A DNA stretch of 64,000 bases from Fluviispira multicolorata (GTDB taxonomy: Bacteria > Bdellovibrionota_B > Oligoflexia > Silvanigrellales > Silvanigrellaceae): assembly GCF_009208585.1 (NCBI RefSeq), contig NZ_WFLN01000007.1:1-64000 (forward strand), read 5' to 3'. Position numbers and translations under genes: made by a program. The notes under the pieces are model-generated. The model saw only the letters and a list, made by a program, of their open reading frames with translations, had not been told where the DNA came from and made no database searches. Shown piece after piece: positions 38,389 to 48,146 of the stretch (position 1 is its first letter; each line of letters begins with the position of its first letter).

Positions 38389-38856
38389 ATGAAAATTTTT
38401 AAGTTAACATTTTTGTTTTTTATGCTTTGTTTACAGATTAAAGCCTGGTCAGTAACTATATTTTTCGATGATTTTAGAGACAAAATATTTACAGAAAAAA
38501 AATATATAATCTGTATTAACAAACAAGATAGCTCGATTTGGCATTGGGCTACTAGGACACTTGGATCATATGAGTATGCACGTGGTAAAGAACTTTTAAC
38601 TCCCACTGAAAAAGAGCATTTAAATACGAGCGTAAATGCTCCTCTATTTTTAATAAGTAATAAATTTATTAATGTTGTCGTAAATGCCTGTCCAGCTCAT
38701 TATGACACACAAGTAGCAAACTCATTAAATGATTTACATCAAATAGTCATTATGAATGAAAATCATATATTTTATATCTTTCCAGGCATTCAAAGAGTTT
38801 CTTATAAACCAAAGAAGATTAATATAGATCCCATGGCTGGATTATCTATAGGATGA
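38389..38856 (+). CDS. Hypothetical exported protein
   Basis: I do not recognise a family. The 155-aa product opens with a signal peptide (MKIFKLTFLFFMLCLQIKAW), so export is likely. The mature part has two cysteines (CINKQDSSIWHWATRTLG and NACPAHYDTQ) and ends LSIG. The ATG follows GTGAGGGATTT, a fair ribosome binding site. A strong terminator follows at 38901. The YIICIN..W opening recalls that of the exported protein at 4590-5153, but the likeness is short. Confidence 0.55.
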   Translation: MKIFKLTFLFFMLCLQIKAWSVTIFFDDFRDKIFTEKKYIICINKQDSSIWHWATRTLGSYEYARGKELLTPTEKEHLNTSVNAPLFLISNKFINVVVNACPAHYDTQVANSLNDLHQIVIMNENHIFYIFPGIQRVSYKPKKINIDPMAGLSIG

Positions 38857-38900
38857 TTTCTCTTGGTTATGGGAAATGTAACTTAAAAGTATGAGTGCCA

Positions 38901-38940
38901 AAAAAATTCAAAAATTCTATTTGAATTTTTGAATTTTTTT
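38901..38940 (+). terminator. Intrinsic terminator
   Basis: AAAAAATTCAAAAATTC (38901-38917) pairs perfectly with 38923-38939, loop 5 bases, ending in T. It isolates the small exported gene from the SAM riboswitch that begins 20 bases later. Confidence 0.85.
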
Positions 38941-38959
38941 CCTATACTCAAAAACATCT

Positions 38960-39130
38960 TGACTCATCAAGACCGGCAGAGGGACAGGCCCTACGACGCC
39001 GGGGCAACCTCCTTAAAACTTTTTAGTGATTAGGGAACGGTGCCAATTCCTTCGGATGCCCTTTGTGTGGCTTGCCGGTAGATGAGATCGATTGGGTACG
39101 CTGCTATGTCGACATAGGCGTATGCCAAAC
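38960..39130 (+). promoter_or_regulatory. SAM-I (S-box) riboswitch upstream of metXB
   Basis: The aptamer runs from CTCATCAAGACCGGCAGAGG (38963) through GGACAGGCCC, GCCGGGGCAACC and GGTGCCAATTCC to the closing P1 strand GATGAG at 39081-39086. These are the conserved S-box blocks. Right after it comes a long hairpin (about 39091-39127: TTGGGTACGC pairs with GCGTATGCCAA around the 14-bp palindrome CTATGTCGACATAG), then a CT-rich stretch. This hairpin is the likely expression platform, though it lacks a clean T-run. Confidence 0.92.
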
Positions 39131-39257
39131 CTTTTGATCCTCTCTTCTTTGGTAATTCATCTGGGTTCTCCAATTTTATAAAAATAATACTGCAAAATAT
39201 GCAGAATTATCGGGTATTTTTTAATACCAATTTAAAATTTTTTTTGGAGTAACACTT

Positions 39258-40268
39258 ATGGTACTTAATTCAATTCAAGATATTTCTGTATTTCCCCGTG
39301 TGCATGCCCTTAAAGATATAAAAAATCATATTTATTATAATAAAAATAATGAGACTATATTTGAAAATAAATTGTTTAAAAGAGGTTGTGGTACAATATC
39401 TTTATCCCAAATTTTTAGTCAAAGTGATTTGTTTTTAGAGTATGAAATTTCAGGTAATTTAAATGCGCCCATAGTCATTGTTCAAGGCGGCATTTCATCA
39501 ACAAAACATATTATTACCACCGCCAAGAATCAAATAAAAGGTTGGTGGGATAATATTGTTGGATATGATAAATGTATAGATCTTAACCAATATTGTTTAA
39601 TAAGTTGTGATTATCTTTCTTTCAATAATGTTTCAACCCATGATCAAGCTGCTGCTCTATCTTTCTTATTACAGCATTTAGAAATAAAAAATTTACATGC
39701 ATTTATAGGATATTCTTATGGGGGCATGGTAGCTCTCGCATTTGCAGAGTTAAATCCTAATAAAGTGGATCATATAATTGCACTGGGAGCTGCGCATGAA
39801 AGTGTTCCACAAAGTTATGCATTACGCTTAATTCAGCAGAAAATTGTGGAACTTAATAAAGGAACCGACAAAGAAAAAGAAGCTTTAGCAACAGCAAGAC
39901 AACTTGGAATAATTACGTACAGAAGCAGCGAAGAAATTAACTCTCGCTTTAATTGCCATGAAAAATCTGTTGTCAGTTATCTTAAAAAGAAAGGAGATGA
40001 TTTTGTCTCTACATTTTCATCAGAACGATTTTTAAATCTTTCTAAGTCAATTAATGGGCATAAGGTCACTCCAAGTAAAATTTGTTCTAAAAAAATAAGT
40101 CTCATTTGTTGCAAGTCCGATCAAATCACTCCCTTGAGTCAAATCAATCAGTTTGCTAAAGAAATAATTTCTCCAACAGTTGTCTATGAATTTGATTCAA
40201 TTTATGGGCACGATTCATATCTAAATGAAACAGAAAAGTTAACGAATATTTTAAATAAAATTGTTTAA
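39258..40268 (+). CDS. metX: Homoserine O-acyltransferase, MetX type
   Basis: An alpha/beta hydrolase of 336 aa that acylates homoserine with acetyl- or succinyl-CoA as first step of methionine synthesis. It resembles the shorter MetX form found in Xanthomonas: VIVQGGISSTKHI, STHDQAAALSFLLQHL, the nucleophile in FIGYSYGGMVALAFAE, LGAAHESVPQSYALR, and a final D...H pair (CKSDQITP and YGHDSYLNE). Acetyl or succinyl use cannot be told from the sequence. TTTTTTTGGAGTAAC precedes the ATG. It is the first gene behind the SAM riboswitch. Confidence 0.87.
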   Translation: MVLNSIQDISVFPRVHALKDIKNHIYYNKNNETIFENKLFKRGCGTISLSQIFSQSDLFLEYEISGNLNAPIVIVQGGISSTKHIITTAKNQIKGWWDNIVGYDKCIDLNQYCLISCDYLSFNNVSTHDQAAALSFLLQHLEIKNLHAFIGYSYGGMVALAFAELNPNKVDHIIALGAAHESVPQSYALRLIQQKIVELNKGTDKEKEALATARQLGIITYRSSEEINSRFNCHEKSVVSYLKKKGDDFVSTFSSERFLNLSKSINGHKVTPSKICSKKISLICCKSDQITPLSQINQFAKEIISPTVVYEFDSIYGHDSYLNETEKLTNILNKIV

Positions 40269-40301
40269 TATATGGGTGTAATTATTTTAAAGGAAATCAA
40301 A

Positions 40302-41450
40302 ATGTCTTCTCAACTCATTACAAATTGTGTTCGCTCAGGAATTGAATCCGACTTACAACATGGTTCGGTTATTCCTCCCCTCTATTTATCGGCAAATTAT
40401 GCTTTTGAAGAAATTGGAAAAAAAAGAGAATATGACTACACAAGGAGTGGTAATCCAACAAGAAACTTACTTGCAGAAACCTTGAGTCAATTGGAAGGGG
40501 GCAAGGGTGCAGTTGTTACTTCATCGGGGTTATCTTCTGTTACTTTATTGCTGCAGCTTTTACGGCAAGGGGATCTTGTTGTCGCTCCACATGATTGTTA
40601 TGGAGGAACATGGCGACTTTTAAATGCCCTCTCACAAAAGGAACAAATAAAAGTTATTTTTGTGAATCAAAATAATTTGGAAGAATTAAAAAAAGTGCTT
40701 GAGCTCAAGCCTAAACAAGTATGGATTGAAACTCCAAGCAATCCTTTGTTAAGAATTGTTGATATAGAAAAAGTATGTGAGTTGGCACATCAGGTTAGCG
40801 CCCAAGTGATTGTAGATAATACTTTTCTTTCTCCTATATTACAAAGTCCATTGAAATTAGGAGCTGACTTTGTTCTTCATTCTACAACTAAATATTTAAA
40901 TGGACACAGTGATGTTGTGGGTGGGTGTGTTATTGCAAATTCTAATAAAGATTTTGAATCATTAAGTTGGTGGGCAAATGCGTCCGGACTAACAGGAGCT
41001 CCCTTTGATAGTTGGCTTACTTTACGGGGACTTAGAACCTTAGAAGTGCGTATTAAAAGGCAGCAGGAGAGTGCTTTTAAAGTCGCAGAGTTTTTGAGTG
41101 AGCAAAAGAAAGTTAAAAATGTATTTTATCCAGGACTTTCCACTCATGAAGGACATCATATTGCAAAAAATCAACAAAAGGGATTTGGGGCAATGTTGAG
41201 TTTTGAATTGTCTGGAGGGATTTGTGCAGTTAAAAATTTTGTAGCGAATCTAAAATGCTTTTCCTTGGCAGAATCTTTAGGTGGTATAGAAAGTTTAGTT
41301 GCGCATCCAGCGACTATGACGCATGCTTCAATGACTGAAGAGGCAAGAAAAACAGCAGGAATACAAGATGGTCTTTTGCGGTTGTCTATCGGTATCGAAG
41401 AAAAAGAAGATTTATTATGTGATATCAAAAATGCTTTAGCACAAATCTAA
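40302..41450 (+). CDS. metB: Cystathionine gamma-synthase
   Basis: A PLP enzyme of the Cys/Met metabolism family, 382 aa from the chosen start. It joins the acylated homoserine with cysteine. Family signs: YDYTRSGNPTRNLLAETLSQ, ALEGG-type SQLEGGKGAVVTSSG, VDNTFLSPILQSPLKLGADF, the PLP lysine in LHSTTKYLNGHSDVVGG and SLGGIESLVAHPATMTHASM. I start at ATG 40302 behind AAAGGAAATC; the frame is open to 40272. It lies 33 bases after metX in the same riboswitch-controlled unit. An O-acylhomoserine sulfhydrylase or gamma-lyase activity is the alternative. Confidence 0.9.
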   Translation: MSSQLITNCVRSGIESDLQHGSVIPPLYLSANYAFEEIGKKREYDYTRSGNPTRNLLAETLSQLEGGKGAVVTSSGLSSVTLLLQLLRQGDLVVAPHDCYGGTWRLLNALSQKEQIKVIFVNQNNLEELKKVLELKPKQVWIETPSNPLLRIVDIEKVCELAHQVSAQVIVDNTFLSPILQSPLKLGADFVLHSTTKYLNGHSDVVGGCVIANSNKDFESLSWWANASGLTGAPFDSWLTLRGLRTLEVRIKRQQESAFKVAEFLSEQKKVKNVFYPGLSTHEGHHIAKNQQKGFGAMLSFELSGGICAVKNFVANLKCFSLAESLGGIESLVAHPATMTHASMTEEARKTAGIQDGLLRLSIGIEEKEDLLCDIKNALAQI

Positions 41451-41572
41451 ATTTAGCAGAACTTCATTCATAAATAGACTTTCAATAAAAAAAATAAGAT
41501 AATCAAAAATGATTTCATACCAATTATAAATATTTCTTTTTTTATTGCTTAAGGGATAATGGGAGGATTAAA

Positions 41573-42622
41573 ATGTATAAAAATTCAAATATGTTACCTT
41601 TTCGGTTTTTATTTATTTTTTTGTTATTTTTCTTTTATCCTCTAAACTTGCAAGCTGAAGAATGGAAAGGCCCTACAGATGGACCAAAAGCAATGAAGTC
41701 AAAGTATATTGTTTTTGTTGCGTCTGATTTTAAAAACGGGGGTGTTTTAGGTGTGTATAAGGCTGCAGAAAATGCAGCAGAAGAGATTGGTTGGAAAATT
41801 CGAACTTTTGATGGCGAAGGAAATCCGGAAAGATTGAGAAAAGGTTTAATAGACACTCTCGAATCGCGCCCGGATGGAATTGTATTGGGAGGTTTTCAGC
41901 CTGATGATTATCGTGAAGTTTTAGCTCTAGCAAGAAAAGCAAAGATTCCAGTTGTGGGTTGGCACGCTTCTGAAAATCCTGGTGCATATTATGATTTATT
42001 TGTAAATATTTCAACTGACCCAATTATTGTGGCTAAAATGGCAACAGATTATATTATTAATAGCGGCAAAGAAAAAATTGGTGTGATTATTTTCAATGAC
42101 AGTCGCTTTGCCATTGCAAATGCTAAGACAGAACAAATGAAAGATATTTTAATAAAATGTGAAAAATGTAAATTATTATCAGTTGAAGACATTCCACTTT
42201 CAAAAGCAGATATTCTAGTGCCAGATGCTGTACCACGTTTGAATGCAAAGTATGGTGCTGAGTGGACTCACTCATTAGCAATTAATGATTATTATTATAT
42301 TAAGATGGATAGTCCTTTAAAAAGCATAAATAGGAAAGATATTATTAATGTTGCTGCTGGTGATGGCGGTTTAAAAGCTTTCAAAAGAATTAAATCTGGA
42401 GAATCACAACAAATTGCAACAGTCGGTGAGCCTTTAAATGCTCAAGGATGGCAAATTATAGATGAAATGAATAGAGCTTTTTCAGGTGAAAAACCAAGTG
42501 GATATGTGTCCACACCAATATTATTTTCGACGGAATCTCTGAAGAAAATTGTAGGTCTTGAGGCATTAGAGGTAAATACACATTATAAAGATGCTTATTT
42601 AAAAATATGGAATAAAAAATAA
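41573..42622 (+). CDS. Periplasmic sugar-binding-like protein (type I fold)
   Basis: The 349-aa protein has a signal peptide (cleavage after NLQA) and a type I periplasmic-binding fold like ribose- or galactose-binding proteins: YIVFVASDFKNGGVLGVYKA, ESRPDGIVLGGFQPDDYREV, IPVVGWHASENPG, NISTDP, VAAGDGGLKAFKRI and TVGEPLNAQGWQIIDEMNRA. No permease or ATPase gene is next to it, so either the transporter lies elsewhere or it acts as a sensor partner. GGGAGGATTAAA precedes the ATG. The ligand is unknown. Confidence 0.75.
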   Translation: MYKNSNMLPFRFLFIFLLFFFYPLNLQAEEWKGPTDGPKAMKSKYIVFVASDFKNGGVLGVYKAAENAAEEIGWKIRTFDGEGNPERLRKGLIDTLESRPDGIVLGGFQPDDYREVLALARKAKIPVVGWHASENPGAYYDLFVNISTDPIIVAKMATDYIINSGKEKIGVIIFNDSRFAIANAKTEQMKDILIKCEKCKLLSVEDIPLSKADILVPDAVPRLNAKYGAEWTHSLAINDYYYIKMDSPLKSINRKDIINVAAGDGGLKAFKRIKSGESQQIATVGEPLNAQGWQIIDEMNRAFSGEKPSGYVSTPILFSTESLKKIVGLEALEVNTHYKDAYLKIWNKK

Positions 42623-42628
42623 AAAAAT

Positions 42629-42970
42629 TTATTTACTCGAAAAAGTTTTTTCAGCATATTGAGAAACGGCTTCCTTTTGGTTTTCGGTTAATCCACTTTT
42701 AAGATGAGACATCATATCAACTTTTCCATCATTTAAAATTTTAATAATTTGCTTTGCATTATATGCTTTTAAATGTTTTGGTTTTGGAATTAAATTTTTA
42801 CCGACAGGACCATTGCCATCCCCTTTTTCACCATGACACATAACACAATTATCAACATATATTTTTTTCCCTTGTGTGACTAAAGAGTCATTTTTTATGT
42901 CTTTAGCATATACTTGAAACGAAAAAAATATAAATGTTATTTTGCAAAAATTTTTAAATAAAGCATTCAT
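42629..42970 (-). CDS. Exported c-type cytochrome
   Basis: A 113-aa protein with a signal peptide (MNALFKNFCKITFIFFSFQV, cleavage after YAK or nearby) and one haem site, CVMCHGEKGDGNGPVG, followed by a methionine-containing segment (DMMSHLKSGLTENQ) that can give the sixth ligand. It is a small class I cytochrome carrying electrons in the periplasm. I start at 42970 because AAGGAAATAGTT stands before that ATG; the longer frame to 43039 lacks this. Confidence 0.82.
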   Translation of the reverse strand: MNALFKNFCKITFIFFSFQVYAKDIKNDSLVTQGKKIYVDNCVMCHGEKGDGNGPVGKNLIPKPKHLKAYNAKQIIKILNDGKVDMMSHLKSGLTENQKEAVSQYAEKTFSSK

Positions 42971-43052
42971 AACTATTTCCTTATAAAAGTGCTTGCATAC
43001 TTTTAAAGTATCTATTCTTTTTATTAAATTAACGGACAAGTGTCAATGATAA

Positions 43053-43946
43053 CTATTTTGTCTTGTTTTGTTCATCATCGTTTGAAAATGCATATCCAAG
43101 CGTAATCATAAATATATTGGTGTTACCATTTGTTTGTTGCTGGGATCTTAGCTGTTGTAAAGCAGAACCAATTGAATATTTCCCAATATAAATATCGAAA
43201 CCAAAAACAGATGAGGTTGAATTTGGAATTTGAGCACTCAATGTAGTAGTTGATGCTCCCGTATTGCCTGGTTCATCTGTAATTGTTGCTGTGCCTGAGA
43301 AGGAGCTTACAAGAAAAAAAGGACTTATTCTTATTCCAATTTCAGGGGAATATAAATCTATTTGAGCTCCATATTGTCCACCAGACATACTAGAATAAAC
43401 GGAAAGTTTATTAGTAAATCCTGTAAAAACTCGTCCAGCATTTGAAAAACCCGGTGAAACAATAATGCTGTATGGAGTAGAAATCGTAGTGTTATTAATG
43501 AGGAAGGTTGGTCCACCAAATACAATCAGACTGAAATTATTTGTATGGAAAAGTTGAATTTCAAAATTAATGCTCATTCTAAACATAAACATGGAAGTTT
43601 GACCTGTACCATCGATTCGATAAAAATATCCAGGAGTGAGAGAGAGTGGAGCAATTCCGGGCATTGTCCCTTGCAATCCTCCCATTCCAACTTCTCCATC
43701 AAATCCAAAATATTCATTAATTGCATAACGTCCTTTTAAATCTGCAAGACCTCCACTCAATGCAACTTGATCTGCTGTTATATTAATAAAACTACCATCA
43801 ATTTTTCCGCTGTATTGATCTGGTACAAAAGATGGAAAAGGAATTGGAGAAGGAAGAATATTAAAGTTACTTTGTTGAGCATTACATGAATTATAAAATG
43901 TGAAAAAATTGAATATTAATAAAATTAAACTTAAAATAAATTTCAT
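43053..43946 (-). CDS. Outer-membrane beta-barrel-like protein of unknown function
   Basis: The 297-aa product has a signal peptide (ending NSCNA) and then alternating hydrophobic and glycine/serine/threonine-rich segments of about ten residues, for example YFGFDGEVGMGGL, FSLIVFGGPTFLI and NIFMITLGYAFSN, as in outer-membrane barrels. A proline-rich stretch (ILPSPIPFPSFVPDQ) links signal and barrel. No family is recognised. It is on the same strand as the cytochrome and 82 bases from it. Confidence 0.55.
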   Translation of the reverse strand: MKFILSLILLIFNFFTFYNSCNAQQSNFNILPSPIPFPSFVPDQYSGKIDGSFINITADQVALSGGLADLKGRYAINEYFGFDGEVGMGGLQGTMPGIAPLSLTPGYFYRIDGTGQTSMFMFRMSINFEIQLFHTNNFSLIVFGGPTFLINNTTISTPYSIIVSPGFSNAGRVFTGFTNKLSVYSSMSGGQYGAQIDLYSPEIGIRISPFFLVSSFSGTATITDEPGNTGASTTTLSAQIPNSTSSVFGFDIYIGKYSIGSALQQLRSQQQTNGNTNIFMITLGYAFSNDDEQNKTK

Positions 43947-44035
43947 ATATTTATTCTTTACTTAAAGGTTTTACTTTTTTCGGCGAGATTTTTAATAAAT
44001 GAATATTATTTAAGTTCAAAAGAATGGCGAAAATC

Positions 44036-44069
44036 AAAAAAAAGAGAAGTATTTAACTCCTCTTTTTTT
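44036..44069 (-). terminator. Intrinsic terminator after fusA
   Basis: On the minus strand GAGGAGT pairs with ACTTCTC (one G-U pair), flanked by A- and T-runs of seven or eight. It overlaps the fusA stop codon by two bases. Confidence 0.8.
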
Positions 44070-46131
44070 AATTTCCTAAAATTTTATCTTGCAGGTTTTT
44101 TGGAAGTGTTTCATAGCGAGCAAATTGCATTGAACTGCTTGCTCTACCTTGCGAGAGAGAACGGATGTCTGTTTCATAACCAAAAAGTTCAGAAAGTGGA
44201 ATGTTGGCATGCACAACTTGTAAATGACCGCGGGAGTCAAGTCCAGAAATATGTCCACGTCTGCTATTTACATCTGAAACAATTGTTCCGCTAAAATCAG
44301 GCGGTACAACTATTTCTACTTGCATAATAGGTTCCATCATAACAGGTTTAGCAGAATTGAGAGCCGTACGAAGTGCATTGCTAGCCGCAACTTTATAGAC
44401 AACTTCATCAATAGATTGTGGGTCATAAGAGTAATCTGTTACTTTTACCTTTAAATTTACAAGAGGGTATCCACAAAGCGAACCACTGCCCACTGCTCCT
44501 TGCAATGATTCTTTAATCGCAGCAACAATATTTGCAGGTACTTGTGCTTTTGCAGGAACATGAATTTCAACATTTGTTTTTTCACTGTTTGGTTCAACTT
44601 CCACAGAAACTTTGGCAGTATAAGTTTTATTTTGTAATGTTCTTGAAAAAGTATCACTGCCAATAGCTGCAATGGAAATACATTCCCTATAAGAAACTTG
44701 AGGATTACCAACGTTTGCATTTACTTTAAACTCTCTTAACAAACGATCCGCAATGATTTGTAAATGCAATTCACCCATTCCTGAAATCAGCACTTGCCCC
44801 GTTTCTTCGCTGGTTGAGACACGCAGTGAAGGATCTTCTTGGGCTAAACGATTGAGGCTTTGGTTTAATTTGTCGAGATCCCCACTGCTTTTAGGTTCAA
44901 TTGCGAGAGAAATAACAGGATCAGGAAACTTCATGGATTCATAGGCAATTGCTGCATGAGGATCACACAGTGTATCGCCTGTTGTGGCAAACTTAAGACC
45001 AACTACAGCAACTATTTCACCGGCAGATGCTGTTTGCAATTCTTCTCGATCATTTGCATGCATACGAAGAATTTTAGTCACTCTTTCTTTTTTATTTTTA
45101 AGAGTGTTAAGCATGGCATCGCCTGTTTTTATTGATCCTGAGTAAATGCGCATAAAAAATAATGCACCGACAAAGGGATCCGTCATAATTTTAAAAACAA
45201 TACCAGAAAAAGGTTCTTCATCACTTGGTGCTCGTTTACTCGCTTTGACGACACCTTCAACTTCAATTCCGTCCACTGGAGGGAGATCAAGTGGAGAAGG
45301 AAGGTAGTCAACCACAGCGTCGAGGAGAGGTTGAATTCCTTTGTTTCTAAAAGATGAGCCAACGAAGATAGGAACAATTTTCATATTGATAACAGCGTTG
45401 CGTAAAGCCTTTTTGATTTGTTCAACACTAGGTTTACTATCAGATAAAACTGCTTCGGCAAGAGTGTCATCAAAGTCCGCTAAATTTTCTATGAGTTCTT
45501 GTTGATATATTTGAGAATCATCAATTAATTCTTTAGGTATTTTTTTTATAATTGGAGCCGCATCTTTGTCGTCGCTTTCCCATACAAAGGCACGCATTTC
45601 GACGAGATCAACCACGCCAGAAAAGGCTCCTTCTTTTCCAATAGGCAATTGGGCAAAGGCCACATTGGCATTGAGTTTTTCTCGCATTGAATTGATGCAC
45701 ATGTCTTGATCTGCGCCTACTTTATCCATTTTATTTAAAAATGCGATGCGTGGTACATGGTACCTGTCTGCTTGTCGCCAAACGGTTTCAGATTGAGGTT
45801 CGACACCATTGGCTCCATCGAATACGGCAACTGCTCCGTCGAGGACTCGCAAAGATCGTTCCACTTCAACTGTAAAGTCCACATGTCCAGGGGTATCGAT
45901 GAGATTGATTCGGTGATCTTTCCAAAATGTCGTTGTAGCTGCAGAGGTGATCGTAATTCCACGCTCTTGTTCTTGCACCATCCAATCCATCGTGGCTGTT
46001 CCCTCATGAACTTCTCCAAGTTTATGACTGCGCCCCGTATAGTAAAGAATGCGCTCAGAGGTGGTTGTTTTCCCTGCATCTATGTGAGCCATAATACCAA
46101 TATTGCGATATTTGCTGAGATCTTGCGACAT
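44068..46131 (-). CDS. fusA: Elongation factor G
   Basis: EF-G is the GTPase that moves tRNA and mRNA through the ribosome. The 687-aa sequence has G1 [15 protein letters not shown], the switch [26 protein letters not shown], and the five EF-G domains through to [16 protein letters not shown] start at ATG 46131 ([12 protein letters not shown]); the open frame begins 15 bases further with TTG. It stands alone, not in an rpsL-rpsG-fusA-tuf operon, so it could be one of two EF-G genes (translocation versus recycling form), which the sequence alone does not decide. Confidence 0.93.
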   Translation of the reverse strand: MSQDLSKYRNIGIMAHIDAGKTTTSERILYYTGRSHKLGEVHEGTATMDWMVQEQERGITITSAATTTFWKDHRINLIDTPGHVDFTVEVERSLRVLDGAVAVFDGANGVEPQSETVWRQADRYHVPRIAFLNKMDKVGADQDMCINSMREKLNANVAFAQLPIGKEGAFSGVVDLVEMRAFVWESDDKDAAPIIKKIPKELIDDSQIYQQELIENLADFDDTLAEAVLSDSKPSVEQIKKALRNAVINMKIVPIFVGSSFRNKGIQPLLDAVVDYLPSPLDLPPVDGIEVEGVVKASKRAPSDEEPFSGIVFKIMTDPFVGALFFMRIYSGSIKTGDAMLNTLKNKKERVTKILRMHANDREELQTASAGEIVAVVGLKFATTGDTLCDPHAAIAYESMKFPDPVISLAIEPKSSGDLDKLNQSLNRLAQEDPSLRVSTSEETGQVLISGMGELHLQIIADRLLREFKVNANVGNPQVSYRECISIAAIGSDTFSRTLQNKTYTAKVSVEVEPNSEKTNVEIHVPAKAQVPANIVAAIKESLQGAVGSGSLCGYPLVNLKVKVTDYSYDPQSIDEVVYKVAASNALRTALNSAKPVMMEPIMQVEIVVPPDFSGTIVSDVNSRRGHISGLDSRGHLQVVHANIPLSELFGYETDIRSLSQGRASSSMQFARYETLPKNLQDKILGN

Positions 46132-46304
46132 AATGTTTTCTTTCAAAATGATTTCTGGACAAAAAATCTAGATTATTGAACGATATTTCAATAATCTTGC
46201 AAAGGACTAGGTATACAATTTATCTCTAAAAATCAATAACTGTTAAAAACGGCAGTTTTGGCATTGAAGCAAAGTTTTCTCAACGGATTAAGAATAACAA
46301 TAAT

Positions 46305-47039
46305 TTAATTCTTTGTATATTTTCCAAAGTTTGGTTGGTATTTTTTGAATTTTAAAGGAAGTTTTTCAAAAAATGTACCTAGAGTCCCATTTGAAGACTC
46401 TATAAGAGCATGTTTTATGTCTTCTGGCTCATATACAATTCCATAAAGATATCTATAAAATGTACCATCTGGTTTTATAAAATAAAGAGCTCCCGCATGC
46501 GAATAAGTTTCTCCTTCTGCATCTGGTGCATAGTAAAAATTTAATTGTTGAGTTATCGATTCTATATTTTTCTTATCACTCACATAAAAATTCCATTGTG
46601 CATTATCTTGACCTGTTTTGGGTACCCATGTTTTTTGTAATAACTTTGCATTATTTACTGTGTCCTTAGGATCAAAACTGATAGTTGCAATTTTAAAACC
46701 TTTACCGATTGGCCAATTCATCTTATTCAATGATTTAGATAAATTCATGAATTGAAAAGTGCACATGGTTGTGCAACTGAAATAATTTAAAGTTAAAATA
46801 AGAATTTTATTATCATTTAATATTTCTTTTAAAGTCTCTTTTTTCCCATTTTGATTTATAAAGGTCAAATTCATATTAAGTTTTGTATTTAATTTTTCGA
46901 AAATATTTAAAGTGCTTTCTTCTTGTTGAACTAATGTGGAGGGTGAAATATTAATAGCAAAAGATTTAAATTCAGTGCAGAATGAAATAAGAGCTAAATA
47001 AATAGCTGCAGTTTTTAATTTTTTAAAATACATATTCAT
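46305..47039 (-). CDS. SCO1/SenC family protein
   Basis: A thioredoxin-like copper chaperone for cytochrome oxidase assembly, about 244 aa. The copper-binding site CTTMC follows LTLNYFS, and the distal histidine is in ETYSHAGALYFIKPDG. A signal peptide or anchor lies at the N-terminus (TAAIYLALISFCTEFKSFA). I prefer ATG 47039; GTG 47048 is also possible. It stands alone between fusA and proC. Confidence 0.83.
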   Translation of the reverse strand: MNMYFKKLKTAAIYLALISFCTEFKSFAINISPSTLVQQEESTLNIFEKLNTKLNMNLTFINQNGKKETLKEILNDNKILILTLNYFSCTTMCTFQFMNLSKSLNKMNWPIGKGFKIATISFDPKDTVNNAKLLQKTWVPKTGQDNAQWNFYVSDKKNIESITQQLNFYYAPDAEGETYSHAGALYFIKPDGTFYRYLYGIVYEPEDIKHALIESSNGTLGTFFEKLPLKFKKYQPNFGKYTKN

Positions 47040-47239
47040 TATTCTCACTATTTAATTTTACTTTTTCAAGTAAATTTTCTATTTAGCAAGGGCGAAATGC
47101 CTTTGAAATCGTGTCAATATATATAACTATAAAAGAAATTCAAGCTAAGCTCTCTTTTTCAACTGCAGTAAAGTGTTGCTCCCTCTTGGCTCAGAGAGTA
47201 TCATATGTAGGAATTTGTTACTTATGGGGGATACTTTCT

Positions 47240-48142
47240 GTGTTAAATTGCCTTTCTGGAAAAATTGTTGTGATTGGTTTTGGAAATATGGGTAAAGCCC
47301 TTGTGCGAGGGTTGCAATGTAGGAATCAAAATATCGAAATTTATGTATGCGATCGATTCGAGTTAAATCCAAATGAAGATTATCCTAGAGACATCGACTT
47401 TAATAAATTGACTTATTTGAGTTATAATGATCTTAAAAATGTTAAAAGTAATCTGCGTCTTTCTGAAAAGGATTCGGTTATTTTTTGTGTTAAACCGCAA
47501 AATTTTCTTGAAGCAGTGGAGCGTTGGAAACCTATTTTATTAGGAGGAGAGTCACATCCACTTGTGATTTCAATTTTAGCAGGGGTTCCAACAGAGCTTA
47601 TTCATAAATACTTTTCAAATGACTGTCCGGTCATTCGTTGTATGCCAAATATAGCATCAACAGTAGATTGTTCTGCAAGTGCTTTATGTGCAAGTAAAAG
47701 AACTTCTAACAATTATTTAGATCGCGCAAAACATATTTTCGATTCTGTCGGTAAAACTTGGGTTGTGAATGAAGATCAACTCGATGCTGTGACAGGACTC
47801 AGTGGAAGCGGTCCTGCTTATATTTATATGATAATTGAAGCTCTTTCAGATGGGGGCGTGAAAATGGGGCTTTCACGTCAACTTTCACTTGAACTTGCTA
47901 CACAAACAGTGCTTGGTGCAGCAAAGCTCGTTCAAGAAACACGTTTGCATCCCGCTGTATTGCGAGATCAGGTGACAACTCCAGGTGGGACAACTATCAG
48001 TGCAATTCATGAATTAGAAAAGCACGGGTTAAGACCCATGCTCATTTCTGCTGTTGTGACCGCGACTGAAAAAAGTGCATCACTTGCTCAGTTGGTTGAA
48101 AGAAAAATCATTAAATCGAATTCTGACACATTCAAAGAATGA
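47240..48142 (+). CDS. proC: Pyrroline-5-carboxylate reductase
   Basis: ProC reduces pyrroline-5-carboxylate to proline with NADPH. The 300-aa product begins next to the Rossmann motif (VVIGFGNMGKALVRGL), then VIFCVKPQNFLEAV, ILAGVPTELI, IRCMPNIASTVDCSASALCA, and the signature LSGSGPAYIYMIIEALSDGGV with QVTTPGGTTISAI. I take GTG 47240, because GGGGGAT lies just before it and the product then has normal length; the frame is open back to 47111. Its stop is 4 bases from the convergent end of the transglutaminase gene. Confidence 0.92.
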   Translation: MLNCLSGKIVVIGFGNMGKALVRGLQCRNQNIEIYVCDRFELNPNEDYPRDIDFNKLTYLSYNDLKNVKSNLRLSEKDSVIFCVKPQNFLEAVERWKPILLGGESHPLVISILAGVPTELIHKYFSNDCPVIRCMPNIASTVDCSASALCASKRTSNNYLDRAKHIFDSVGKTWVVNEDQLDAVTGLSGSGPAYIYMIIEALSDGGVKMGLSRQLSLELATQTVLGAAKLVQETRLHPAVLRDQVTTPGGTTISAIHELEKHGLRPMLISAVVTATEKSASLAQLVERKIIKSNSDTFKE

Positions 48143-48146
48143 GAGA

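Noticed and set aside
45757..46179. 140-aa plus-strand ORF inside fusA
   Set aside because: Antisense shadow of the strongly conserved EF-G gene.
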